Below are positions 36,095 through 48,110 of a DNA stretch of 64,000 bases, in pieces; the first letter of the stretch is position 1; each line of letters starts with the position of its first letter. Below the pieces are notes generated by a model. The model was not told the DNA's origin. It searched no databases and saw nothing but the letters and a program-made list of their open reading frames with translations. Made by a program: the position numbers and the translations under genes. Origin of the DNA: Alitta virens (Eukaryota; Annelida; Polychaeta; Phyllodocida; Nereididae); contig OW028579.1 of assembly GCA_932294295.1 (NCBI GenBank), forward strand, positions 37,393,362-37,457,361, given 5' to 3'.

Positions 36095-36635
36095 TAGAAT
36101 CAATCCGCCAAGCTCTGCTGAAGGTCCCAAGTTCAATCCACAGCCCTAATAACACTCTTCATGAGCTATGTCCCAGGTGGATGTCGATCGCATGCGATTT
36201 ATTTATTTATTCCAATATATTTTACATGGGTTGCATCATCAGCACAGCTGTTTTGCAGATGGCCCATAAAAACAATATGTTATATAGTACAATATAATAT
36301 AAAAACATTAAAACAAAGGCGTATAAAAACAGAAATATATAAAAGTAAGGTTCATAAAATAGTTAAACTAAAATGTGGCGTTTCAAGGCATATTTAAAAC
36401 CAATCAGGTTGTTTACATCCTTTAAACGTGATGGCAACATCAGCATGAGATGTTAAATCGTAGGTGCCTTGTACTCGGTATCTATGCTGAGGCAAACAAA
36501 AGACCCCACCCATGGGGTAGATGTGCAACATATAGTGGATTTCATGTTTTTATAATCTCATCATTACATCTGCCTCTGGAAGCTGGTCATATAAGCTGAC
36601 TAAGTTAGACCCAGTAGCATTGAGATATTGACATT
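36095..36635 (+). mobile_element. SINE-B copy 5, split by a nested LINE insertion
   Basis: The tRNA-like head (GCTCTGCTGAAGGTCCCAAG, then TTCAATCC as B box, 36112-36140) and the body start up to 36194 match the other SINE-B copies. The body resumes at 36443 with GCATGAGATGTTAAATC and runs to the shared 3' end (CCCAGTAGCATTGAGA) near 36625. The interruption is a separate element bounded by a GCATG duplication. Confidence 0.75.
36195..36442 (-). mobile_element. 5'-truncated LINE end nested in SINE-B, with target-site duplication
   Basis: The 248-bp insert is flanked by GCATG at 36190-36194 and 36443-36447. On the minus strand it encodes a short LINE C-terminal remnant (LKDVNNLIGFKYALKRHIL then stop). 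This is followed by a 3' UTR with a hairpin (ATGGGCC...CCCAT) and a tail of AATAAATAAATAAAT. This is a textbook 5'-truncated retrotransposition event that postdates SINE-B. Confidence 0.75.
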
Positions 36636-37151
36636 AACCAATGACTGTTTAAAAAAAAAATCTGGCAAAGTCACAATGAAAAAATTAAAAGACCTTAACG
36701 GCAAAAGTCATGAGGACTTTAAATCATTTAAAATGTTTTATGTCTTTAAAGTTCTGAAAGTGTTCTTCAAATCTCTGACACACCTTGAAGTGAATTAGAT
36801 TTCTTCTGACAAGTTAAGACACATTTAGGTAATTATCCTTCATAGCAAGAAGCCAATGTACAGGTGAAGTAAAGTGATCCAATTTAACTCTAAATGATTA
36901 AATTTGAGCCATCAAATTTTTTTTTTCTATTTTGAAAGATATTATAAAACAGCATTTAGAAAAACAATTCATTTAATTCTATAAGTGCCTAGATTTAACA
37001 AGACAATAGCAGAAAAACTGAGCTGCCTTATTTTTAAGGTGTGAAAAAAGATATGAATAGAAAGTTGCGAAGGTATTGCTATTAATAACTCATATTTATG
37101 ACGCTCTATTCTTTTGTTTTTCTCTTCAATGAGTTTTCCACATCAAAGTAC

Positions 37152-37270
37152 AGATGGCGCCCGTGCACTGGACAGCCTCGTTGTGAGGACAGGATATGAC
37201 GTCACCGGAAGTTCACCTTGTGTCTCCCACAATGCACCTGCGAGGCTTTGACTGACAACGTCTGACAAGC
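37152..37270 (+). promoter_or_regulatory. Candidate CpG-containing promoter: CTCF-like, CRE and ETS sites
   Basis: In an otherwise AT-rich stretch there is AGATGGCGC (37152-37160), then TGACGTCACCGGAAGT (37197-37212), which fuses a CRE with an ETS site, then CCCACAATGCAC. This combination is common in broad promoters of animals. No first exon can be confirmed. Confidence 0.3.
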
Positions 37271-38094
37271 GTTTTGCTTCTGAAATATCTTCAGGCGCAG
37301 CTGTCCCCTTGGAAAACATTGCCTCAAAAATGTCTTTTTAATCTAACAACAAAGTTTGGTGATCGTCTCCAACGGTTTAATCAAGACTTTGACCTTTGAA
37401 ATATACAATAACATAATAATAAGCAATGATGCAAAGTCCTGTATTGTCGTCGAAAAACAATTTAACTAAGTGCACCTTATTTTTGGATGGCAAATTTCAT
37501 AATATTATTTGGAAGCCCAGCACAAAAAACAAATATATATATATGCATTGCAATATCTCGTTCTAGTATCAAATTTCAATACAATTTCCTCATAATTTAT
37601 GTGGAGGCCAAGTCATACCTACAGATATATATTCGAAAAACAACTTAGAATAGAATGTTCTGCAATCATGTCTATAATCATTTTTGTCTATATGGTTATG
37701 TTGGATGTTGAAATATTATTTCGTATTTGTCTCACAGCAATAACAAGCAGTTTGACTTAATTCCGTCAATCCAAGACAATCTCGCCTGTAAATTGCTCCA
37801 TAGCTTGCAGCATACGTGCAGCATTATATATTAATAGGAAAGCTCGACTAGAAAATAAGATCATTATTCAGCTGAAACTTGCCATTATAACCATCTGTGG
37901 GACAGATTTAATGGTGTGACTAATGACATAAGCGACATTGTCTAACGCTACAAACTTTTATCAAGCTGACTAATTATTTGTTAGTTTGTAAAAAAAATAG
38001 CTATGGATTCAGTTAAACTAAACATAGACAATGTAATTATTATTATGATACGTGTTCTTGAGTCTGTGTTTTACTATATACATATAATGGAAAT

Positions 38095-38285
38095 AGGTGG
38101 GTGGGTGGATTACGGCTCTACGTCCTGTATTTCTGCACCTGCTGGACTAATTATAGGACAAGCAGGGACCAAGGCAATGAGATGATGGATGAAACAGCCA
38201 TCCAACTTAGGCTCGCCTGGGAATTAAACCCGGGACCCAGTGGTTGGAAACCCAGCACGCTACTATTGAGCTAGGCTCCCACCCC
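38095..38285 (-). mobile_element. SINE-A copy 1, tRNA-derived
   Basis: The minus strand reads GGGAGCCTAGCTCAATAGTA (A-box region), then TGGTTTCCAACCACTGG as anticodon-arm-like sequence, GGTTTAATTCCC as B box, and a body matching 55500-55625. The same unit occurs in the opposite orientation at 55436, which shows it is dispersed. Confidence 0.7.
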
Positions 38286-38579
38286 TATAATGTAAATAGA
38301 GGGACCACCCTGATTTTTTCTTGTTCCATCATCATGTTCTTCAACACCAGAGCATGCAGCATTGAATCCATTGACTGTAATTGCACTGAGCTCTCTGTAC
38401 ACAATCCAGCACACCATCTTCATTACGGAGGGATGAGTGGACTTGGCCAGCATCCAGCCATCACACCTGACACCACAGCCCAAGCACTGACCAATCAGAG
38501 GCCCAGCAAAGAGAAGGCCTAGACCAAAAGAGCAATTTGACACAACAAAGCAAGCCCCTCCACCCCCCACCTGGCTACC

Positions 38580-39675
38580 TTAATTGCTCTTTAGTACTTG
38601 AATAGATGCTTGATTGTATTTTGCCTGCTTTTAAGTTACTCGAGTTAAGAGCTTATGTTGTCCAATGGTTTTGGGGTTTTTTCTGAATCTATTTTGATAC
38701 AGTTTTAAAGAAACTTCAAACTGTCACTGGCAGTTTAATCATGGACTTAGCAAACGGTTGAACCCACACACTATAGCCTAAATGATTTGGTATGCAGGGG
38801 CATATGTAATAGATCCCCGAGAGAGTAAATCGTGTATTGCAGTTTGAGTGATCATTAATCATTCCCCAGTTGTGGCAAATACCTGTAATGAGTTCTGCGC
38901 CTTTTGGTGATTGAATAATCACATTGACAGACATATAGGTCTTTTGTGACCTATGCATGTCAGTAAAATTCACCCATTCATTCAGATATTGTTGCACTCT
39001 CTGAATATTACTTTCCATTCGCCATTGTTTTGTAATTACTCATAATGCCATTTGTAATTGCAGAAAAATAGCCATGAATTTTGCAATAAAGTATGGCAGG
39101 AGTAAACAGCATGCCACTTCAATCTGCACCAAGGTCCATTTGTGGCTCAGGTCAGCGCAATCTCACAAATTGCCAAATTACTCCGATTGCCTGCGGAAAT
39201 CCTTGAGGCGAAAGCGACACAAGAAAAACAAGATACTCGTGAAAGTTTAACGCGGAAGTGTCAATTGGGTGGAGTTGTCACGATACATCGTGATATGTGT
39301 GAAGAAACAACGTATACAGAAATAAAGTGCGGTATCCCCGGAAAGTATGCCATATCGCGTCAAAATTGTTCCAGCTTTAGCCGTTGGCTGCCATTTTCGG
39401 GTCGATCTTGAGCTGATGAGAGATAATAAAATGCAAGGCGAGATAAGGAAAGACATAGTAAACCACATATGATGAGACGAAGTTGATTTGTGATAAATTA
39501 GTTGTTGTTGTTGTTTTTTTGTACGTAAATGGGTGACTCTCGAGAAGCGGTGGCTTGTCTGTCTTAGAGAGTCCCTCCTCACTTGTAACACATTTTGTTC
39601 AAGTGGAATAAACAGCATACGTAATGTAAGGAAAGGGCAATAGGTATAAAGCTAGGTAAAGTACAGCACGTACTT
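38580..39675. other. No gene recognised
   Basis: Frames at 39142-39618 on both strands (89 and 123 codons) overlap and lack known motifs. Confidence 0.5.
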
Positions 39676-39680
39676 ACAGT

Positions 39681-39817
39681 AGCTTTCATTGATTTGGAAA
39701 CTAAACTCCAGATGATGTCATGTTAATCCAGGACTCCAATTGGACTATCTTAGCCAATGAGAGTCCTATGGATTCGTTACACGTGCTCTGGAGTTTAGTT
39801 GCTATGTAAAATTTGCT
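39681..39817. mobile_element. M2 foldback element, copy 3
   Basis: Same inner core (AATCCAGGACTCCAATTGG) with arms AGCTTTCATTGATTTGG and CTGGAGTTTAGTT. It is more diverged than the other two. Confidence 0.6.
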
Positions 39818-39819
39818 AT

Positions 39820-42105
39820 TCAAATAAAGTTAATGTGGGACGTGAAGTTAATGAAAATCAAAGTATGCATTAGTCTGTCTGCCACAACTAATAATGAAAA
39901 ACTGTGATAGAAACAGAACAAATCTCGTCGCACCTGCATTCTGTATTGAAAACTTGCAAGTCTCAATTATATCCATTGTGTGTCCAATTGCATCCTGCAT
40001 GCACTAAATGACAAATCTTTCCTTCTGTGGACGAAGTCACAAACATATTGTCAGTTCATCTCAGCTTATCATTCTGTCCTGAATTTAGCATCTTCAGTTC
40101 ACTGCTGGCCTGAAGACAGATGATGCAAATGTCTGTCAATAAGGACAGAGAGGTGCCATCTGACATATTAAGCTTAATCAATGTAATCAATCGAAGCAAA
40201 CTAAGTTCTACGTGGTCTCAATAATTGCATTCCAAATCACGGGCCTTCCTTGTCCAATCCCTCGGGTCTTGCATAAGTAAACTTTTCTGCTTAATGACCC
40301 AATCAAAATTCTGCCTCTATTCTTGGCGACTGTGTGCGGATTTCCATTATTTATAAAACACAAATGACTCAAAGACAAGCAACGACCACAGTACTTAACC
40401 ATACCTCTCTATCTAACAAATTAGTATCTGCCTGCAATAAGTCTAAATTCAAGCCAATGTAAAGTTCGTTTACCCATATAGCTAAATATGTTACCCAATA
40501 TCTGATTGAAAACAGACTTGTCTTAATTTTTAAGTAATTATGTATTTTGCCCTGACATATACATTTCAAAATTTCTATTTTTTTTCCAGGGATACTTATA
40601 TTTTGATAAATCAAACACCCAAGAAATAGTCAAAAGGCACCACAAAGGCCAGTAATGGCAGTGCAGTCAGCCATGGTTGTTGCTTATTCAAGCCAATGCT
40701 CGGAGCTGCCTTATGATCGATTCCTATGGAGCTTTGGGCTATGGACGTTGTGCTCTTTAGACCAGCTTAAGATCAGCTTGTTCAAAATCTTTAACTTGCA
40801 GCCTAAACAGCCTTGGTTGCAGACAAAACTGATTTCTCTCTTTGCCAGTTGGTAACAATTCGCTTGGTCTGCCAACTGCTTGTCAAATAATCGATAATCG
40901 ATGGGACGAGTGATCGATTTTTGGGTGGATAAATATAATAGTGTCCTTTGCTCATCGGATAGTCGGCCTCTTGAGCACATAAATCAAAGAGTAACCGGCC
41001 ATTAGTAGACTTATAATGGCAAAGGTTTGACTTATTAGGGATCAATTACAGTACTGTTTACATCTGTTTGTAAACTTCAAGGCTTATCAGCGACAAGCTT
41101 CTACGTGGTATTCTGTACGACAAGTAGAAGACAGCTTTATCTCGCAACTGCAGAAGCATCAAGACAAGTAGACTTAGACAGGCAAGAACGTAGACCATGT
41201 CTACAGAATTGAACATGTGCTGTTAAAGTGATTACGCCAAAGCGTTTTAGTTATGCATTATGCATTGTGCTGACGTGTTCAAATTGACTCATTTTGAGTC
41301 TTTTAGCATGTTTGGTGTTTGAGTATGCAGGGTTGCAGTGTGGCAGCCAATTTCAACACTAAAATCAATAGAGCAAATACAGATTATCTTGTCAAACGAT
41401 GGATTCTTATTATGCCTAATACCAAGCATAGATCACATATAAAACTAAGCACAGTCAGTTTGATTGTCCAGATACATAGCTCAAAGTGATTTGTCATCAA
41501 GTGCAGCAATCAACAATTTATCAATCATGGATAGGAACGCATCAATCATGATCTAATAAATTGATCTATCCAATCCCATGAATGAATAAGTTTTCCTGTC
41601 TAGATGACTTTGTTGTCGAATCATTGGGACTTTGAAAGGCTTCAATGGAAACAGAAAAAAACCACATTACCCACAAGATTAACGGCTGCTCGTGTCATTT
41701 TAGAAATGGCTTCACAGAAGGAGAATTTACGCCTGGGGCCCACACCTCCATTACGGTGTTAGGGAGAGTCTTTGGCAGAGACAGATCGGCCACTTTGAAA
41801 CATAGCTGGTCACCAGAGAAATCAGGGGACCATTCAAAAATATGGATAGGTGTGGCAAACAGCCATTTGTTTGCAACAGCAGCAAATGTACAAATGGGAC
41901 AGCCTTAAAAGAGACCCTAAAAGAGACTAATGCACTTCGAAGGGCGATCCATGCCAGTCTTGGGGGATTAAGAGCTATTAAAATACGTGTTGTCACACTG
42001 TTTTCTGTCTGTAAGATTCACTTTGTGACATATAAGTCCACTTTTGAAGCTAGGTTGGCCCACGGGAGTTCTCCAGGGAGCTATTCGGACAGCTGGACAG
42101 GAAGG
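39820..42105. other. No gene recognised
   Basis: Several overlapping frames of 60-120 codons on both strands, none with recognisable domains or splice context. Confidence 0.5.
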
Positions 42106-42109
42106 ACTC

Positions 42110-42240
42110 TCTGCCACATAGGTCTGTGTAAAATTGTAGACTCCAAGCCTAATCATCTCATCACTACATCTGCCTCTGGTAGCTGGTCATACGTAAGCTG
42201 GTAAAGCTTCAGACCCAGTAGCATCGACGCATTGACATAT
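42110..42240 (+). mobile_element. SINE-B copy 6 (3' half)
   Basis: The 3' half of SINE-B is recognisable (GACTCCAAGCCTAATCATCT, CTGCCTCTGGTAGCTGGTCA, CAGACCCAGTAGCATCGACG). The 5' half is absent or unrecognisable. Confidence 0.6.
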
Positions 42241-43127
42241 AATGCGAAAAACAGTAACAGCTATTAAGTAAATATTGCTTAATTTACTAGCACATGAATA
42301 CAAATGAACTAGATTTAAAACTTTGTAGCTGTATTTCTTGCTAATGTTTTGTGACAGCTGTTGATCAAAATGTACAGCTATGTGCAACTTTAAGGACAAC
42401 TCCTACAGCTTGAAGGCCCCGTGTCTGTTTGGAGCTGCTGGATAGAAAATCAACTAAGTGATTAATTAAAAAGATGGAATTAATGATGATTGCAAAGAAG
42501 CCTTATGCCTTAGTTGTGTGCCATGCAATACCACTGAAAGCAACCCAACTGTTGTATATGTATCTGCAAATATATCAAAGACCTTCTTATTGTGAAACTC
42601 CTTGTTTCATCAGCATCTCAAGCAATATCATGATGCTCTGTACTTAGCTCCAAATGAAAGTCTATCTTAATCGAAATCTGTGAAAGGACGATCACGAAGT
42701 GGGCCTGATTCACTGATGCAATTTAAAGCTCTGTCATAAATCAGAACATGGCTTTCTAAACTTTTGTCTCACTTCAATCAATTATCAAAAATAACGAGAG
42801 AAAAAATTACTTGGCAGGAGTTGAGAGGTATCAGGTGCAAAGGGCGGTGAACATTTGATCATGAACAAAGCCCAGGTTATTATTGGAAAGATCCTGCCAG
42901 AGAACCTGATCAAGCATGAGGCTTTTCCAACTAACTGGGAATAAACCTATTGGGGCCATGGATATTCTGCTGTTGTCTATGAGCAATGATCGTCATGCAT
43001 TTTGGATAGAGAAAAAACGATATTCCTTAAACGTGAATGTAAATCAGGGTAAACTATTTCCAGTCTGTTATCCCTCAACATAGGCTCAAATGACCTTATA
43101 ATTACATCCTTGGCAGACCAATTTTGA

Positions 43128-43368
43128 ATCTTTCTCAACTCCTTGGGGAGTATCCAGCCTTGAACACGAGGTTAACCGCTGGGGTATAAGAGCTCACACA
43201 AGCGGCATCACTGCGGGTGCCTAATGCCAAGTACCCATTGCACCTGGGTGGGGTGAGGCAATGGCCGAAGAGGATCTGCCCAACACCTCGATGCCATGGT
43301 AGGGGTTCAAACCCACAACGTTGCGGTAAGCGGGCGAACACCTTAACCACTAGACTATGACATCCCAT
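43128..43368 (-). mobile_element. SINE-C copy 1, tRNA-derived
   Basis: The minus strand starts with TGGGATGTCATAGTCTAGTG, whose A box continues GTTAAGG. B box GGGTTTGAACCCC follows (about 43317-43303). The body includes a CACCCAGGTGCAATGGGTAC segment and ends with CTCCCCAAGGAGTTGAGAAA. A second copy lies at 49415. Confidence 0.65.
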
Positions 43369-43369
43369 A

Positions 43370-45100
43370 TTCCGCACTTTTTTTATCTGACTCTATCAGC
43401 TGTTCACGCATCACTATACCTTTTATGTCAGTCTACTAGATGTCATGCATACCTAGGACATGGCTATCCCATTGCAAGTCAATGCTAATCAGTTCAGATT
43501 GTGCATATTTGTGCAGATCATTCCTTGAAGGGCAGCTTCCTGTGAACACAACGTTTATGCGTCATAGCACACATTATGCAATACTGTATGAGCCGAGACG
43601 TCTGGTTTTCCATATTGCGTGGGAGTACAAATTGAAATCAATTTATTTTGGTCATACAATAGCTTGGTTTTCTTGAATTTCATCACTTCCTATATGAGTT
43701 GGTCAGGTCAACTGTGAGACCATATTTGGTGGAACACCATATTTGGACAAGACGCTACTTTTGGTCAAATGCCCATATTGTGAATTACCATATTTGGCAT
43801 AAACTGGTCAAATGTAGAGCAAACAACATAGTAATTACTAGGTTTGAATGTCAAACATGAACAAGCACTACTATAACTTGCACTTTCATCCTTACCCACA
43901 CAATTACTACTCCAATCTGGATAGATATACAAATGTACAGCTGCCTCAGAATTGGATTACCTAAAGCATAAATTGATGGATAATAGCTGTGAATTTACCA
44001 CTTTTTGTAAAGCCTAATAAAAACGGTCATACTGAATTGTAAACTCAATCCAAGATAATGACCTTCTAAGACAAATGCTTTTCTCTGCTACAATATATTC
44101 CAGTTTTTATTGTTTTTTGTACTGCATCCCGCAGTGGCCAATCGGATGGCCCACCCCAGAGCAGGCACAGCATCAGCAACATCATCCTGACAAATAGGAT
44201 TTTATCTGATGCTTTTATCTGATGCAGTTATCCAGAACTATGCCTTGTAGTGTGCTATTCTTGCAGGCAATCTGGCCTATCTGATGGTGACGGCTCCACC
44301 TCTTAATAATGGTTTTCCGTCCAAGTCTTTTTTGTTTCATAGGCTGAAGATTTTTGACTGATTTACGATGCTACTGCCTTTGGAGTAAGCAACTAGACTT
44401 CATCAAATGAAACTACTTTCAAACGCTATCTTGTTATCTCCATTAAAGTAATGAGTTTATGATTTGAAAGTTCTTTAAAGATGAAGACTTACAGAGGCCC
44501 TTCATGGCTGTTTTTCAAGTTTACTTCATCCACCCACTCATCATGTCTAATTACTTCTTAAAATGGCAATAATCACATAAGGAGTGATGCACTACCCAAA
44601 CCATTTGATAAACATAACAAACAAACCCTTTGCTGTCATATAATTACCTAGAATCCTTGATTATTTTCATTTCGAGGCGATTTTCAACAAGGCACAAAAA
44701 TCTGTTTAATTGGAATTTAAAGATGGAATTTCAGAACATTACATTTGTATAGACACAACCATAGACTAATTGTGGGACCAGAGTCTGTTGCAAATGGTTT
44801 TCTTTTCTGGAAATTATGGCCATGGCAACAAGAAATCATGAAATAATCAACACACAAAAAATGCCTTTCCTCTTTTGTGTTTTATAATTGTGCATTTGGT
44901 CTATAATGCATCAAAATTTGCCACCACAAGAAGTCTTCCAAACCCATGATGTCCTTTTATAACTATTCAATATTGGAAATTTGTAGAATGGAAATTCAAA
45001 AGCAATGACATTGCCACCAATATGATTTTTTAATACTAATTTTGACATGTAAAGTTAGTTCCATCAAATATGATTGACTCCAGACAGATGTAGCGACATA
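43370..45100. other. No gene recognised
   Basis: Unique-looking AT-rich sequence. CATATTTGG words recur at 43720-43795. Confidence 0.5.
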
Positions 45101-45104
45101 TTTT

Positions 45105-45420
45105 TGGCTGTAGCTATAACTGACTTATGTCAGCTGTTTCTGTCTACTCCTAGCTAATAGTCAGCTAAAACTTACCACCATTTAAAAAAATATAATGCTT
45201 GGTAAAAATCTAAGAAATGTATCTAATATATCATGAATATAAGTATGTACAATATACCTGTATCTTTGCAACATGAAAAGACAAATTTGAATAACTCTTA
45301 ACTCATGCAAAAGGTGGTGCTGCATGTACTTTTAGATCCAGCTTTGGTTTGCCAGCTATAGCCAGACAGTTCCGCTTAGTGGCAGATAGCATCATATAGC
45401 AGAAGTTGTCTAGCTTTGTC
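45105..45420 (-). repeat. R2 dispersed repeat, copy 2
   Basis: This is the inverted counterpart of 4382-4668. Shared blocks include CTGTTTCTGTCTACTCCTAG at the left and CAGCTATAGCCAGACAGTTC at the right. Confidence 0.65.
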
Positions 45421-45694
45421 TAGGTTCAATATGACATGCTGTTTTAAATGAAAGTAACAGTAATCGTGATTGCAGTAACATGTATATCTGTCAGTGTAAA
45501 TAATATGAATGGAATTGTTTGTTGAAGGATGACGAAACCCATATTATTATTTAATGGGCATTTGTCAGTGCACCACAGATGACCATTGTGGTGTATTGAC
45601 CGCTGTGACGTCACAACCATTGTGACATAATGGCCTGAAATTGCGTTTGTTTGTGTGCATATCTGGCGTAGAGTGCAAATCTTCCATTTATCAA

Positions 45695-45790
45695 TACAGC
45701 ATTGCCATATAGCATTGCCATAGAACATTTTCATAGAGCATTGCCATAGAGCATTGTCATAGAGCATTGCCATGCAAGATTGCCACACAG
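45695..45790. repeat. 15-bp tandem repeat (CATAGAGCATTGC)
   Basis: About six units of the type AGAGCATTGCCATAG, followed at 45810-45865 by a doubled CACAATTCAGTCAGC segment. Confidence 0.75.
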
Positions 45791-46235
45791 CCACAATGCA
45801 GACTAAGTGGCCGGCCACAGGCACAATTCAGTCAGCAAGCCAGCCACAATTCAGTCAGCCAAACATTCAATTGGTGCTTGTATGCAGAGCAGTTAGACCC
45901 TTAAAAATGTCCTAAGGCTATGGCTGCAACTTAAGGATTTGTTTACTTTGGCTGTGACGTCATGGTAGATCTTTCTCCACAAGAGTTGCATAAAACAGTC
46001 GCATAAAACTAATCTTCAGTGGAAAGGACACAAGCAGTCTAGTTAAATATTCAATGTGGTAATTTGCAATGATGTAAAACAGACTCACTTCCTGTGAAGG
46101 AAAAATTGTTGGTACATAATCTCTTTCACGTGTGGTTCCATTCCAATTTTCCAAACGAATGGTAGAAGGTTTCAACTTGCATTGTATACCAGTATACTGA
46201 GTGCGTGTAGAAAGAAATACAAAAAAGGCCTCTTA

Positions 46236-46465
46236 CATTTCACTGGCTCCAGTAACATTCATTCATTCACTCATTCATTCATTCATCCTTTCCACCCATT
46301 TATTATCATGCATTTCATTGACTCCAGCAACACTCATTCATTTATCCTTACCACCCACCTCCTCTCAATTTATCTCATACATTTAACTGACTCCAGTAAC
46401 ATTCATTCATTCATTCATTTATTCCACCCACCTGCACTCAAAGTTATCTCATACATTTCATTTAA
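46236..46465. repeat. Three-copy tandem repeat of about 75 bp with ATTC runs
   Basis: Each unit has CA(C/T)T(G/T)ACTCCAG(T/C)AAC(A) then ATTCATTC runs, CCACCCA and ATCATG or CTCATACATTT. Three successive units are visible. Confidence 0.75.
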
Positions 46466-47069
46466 CGTTGTTTGACACGACTTCATGCCTTTAATGCCAA
46501 GGATATGAAATGCATATTCAATACATTGGAGAGATGCGCCCTCAACATCCATTATGTAATACTATTTCGATTGTCATATTGATTGTCATATTGTCATATT
46601 GATTGAATGAGGCTTTAAAATGCCCAATTTCCCTTGCAAAAGTCTCTAGCATTTGTGTTGTATGGTAGAATTGAATCAGTGATATCTGCTGACTCAGCAA
46701 CATTTCTACCTAGCCTGGCTGATCAAAAGGGATATTTTTACCCCCCACCCTGCATTCCCCATACACCCTGCTACAGAGGATTTCGTGATAGAGGCTGCTT
46801 TGGCACAGGACAGTACAGGATATGATTGCAATTTGCTTTTAACACACAAAACAGACACAACCATCAGAGTAAATAAAGCTTTTAGACAATTAGGGCAGCA
46901 AAAGCGAAATGTACGGGGCGGACTGGTTCTCCTTGAATTACACTTTATCAGCCCATGTGAAATGATACACTATATCCAAGACACAAAGAAACTGAATTTC
47001 ATACTAACCAAATCAAATGGTATATTATAGATATATGATAATTTTTCATGAAATTTCAGTCTAGGTTTG

Positions 47070-47205
47070 AAGGTGGTCATAACAGGGTTTATACTTGTAC
47101 TAGCCCACATCTATTGGGCTTAATAAATTCAATTCTATTCTATTCCATTATATTCTATTCTATTATTATATTATATTCTACTTTATTATATTCCATTCTA
47201 CTCTA
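47070..47205 (+). mobile_element. LINE 3' tail with (TATTC)n expansion
   Basis: GCCCACATCTATTGGGC forms a hairpin, followed by TTAATAAATTCAATTC and then TATTC-type repeats. Hairpin plus AATAAA plus a short tandem tail is the usual 3' end of CR1/L2-like LINEs. No coding remnant was recognised. Confidence 0.5.
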
Positions 47206-47993
47206 TTCTGATGACATTACAGGCCCTTCCCAACTTCTGGCAACTACTGTAAAGAATCCTTCCTTGGTCTAGCTGCTCCATAGCTCCATATCAACAAAAG
47301 GCTGGACCCTCAATAGAATCACATATCACAGGAGACCAGGAGTTTCAACCACCACACACAAACAGTGGATGTGTCCCAGAAGAGTTATGTAACCACACTC
47401 CTGGGATAGAGACATCATGGAGGCATTCCAATTAACCTTCGGGAATCTTTTAATTAGCCACTCATGTCAGGACATTTTGATGAAAAAAAAACCAGATGTG
47501 AATCTGTTGTAATTATGGATAAAAATCTTAATTAAGCAAAACAAGCGCCATTTCACCGCTCGAACTTCCCGGGGGTTAAGGAATTTGTTCCGATTCCGGT
47601 GAAAATAAATCCGCTTCCTCTCTTAATAGAAATACCGTGAATGACATTTTATGGGTGTGGGTTTTTAATTTCTCAATTTAGAATTAATTAGGTAATTTGT
47701 TTGGATTTGATTCATCAGGAACAAACTTTGCATAAAAAGGAAATTAGATTTTTTCGATCTGTTTCAGGACAACCGAGTTGTTTCTGTTTTTTATGATAAG
47801 TTAGCGATTCGTATTATAACAATATTTACTAAGTTTATTGAACCTTTTTTGATGGTGGTAGAAAAGTGCATTATGTGCCAGATATTGTCTTGTCAAGAGT
47901 CAGAATTATACTGCTCCTCAATTGAAATAGAAATTTTGACTAGAAATGCTAATTGGTTCATTTTGTCAGCAGCTGTTCAGAGTATCAAGTGAA

Positions 47994-48110
47994 GAATGAA
48001 TTGAATTGAATTTTGAATTTGAATTTTTGAATTTATTAATTTTTTTGGCAATTACAGTCATATTTGCAATACAAGGTTACAATATACCAAATAAATATAA
48101 TTATATTATG
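47994..48110 (-). mobile_element. LINE-like 3' tail, (ATTCA)n
   Basis: The minus strand ends in TTAATAAATTCAAAAATTCA followed by more ATTCA units (48038-48000), like the tail at 47115. The body beyond 48110 was not recognised. Confidence 0.4.

Noticed and set aside
39142..39618. Frames of 89 (plus) and 123 (minus) codons
   Set aside because: They overlap each other and have no recognisable motif; a real short exon cannot be excluded without RNA.
43300..43368. Apparent tRNA gene on the minus strand
   Set aside because: It continues into a SINE body shared with 49415-49615.
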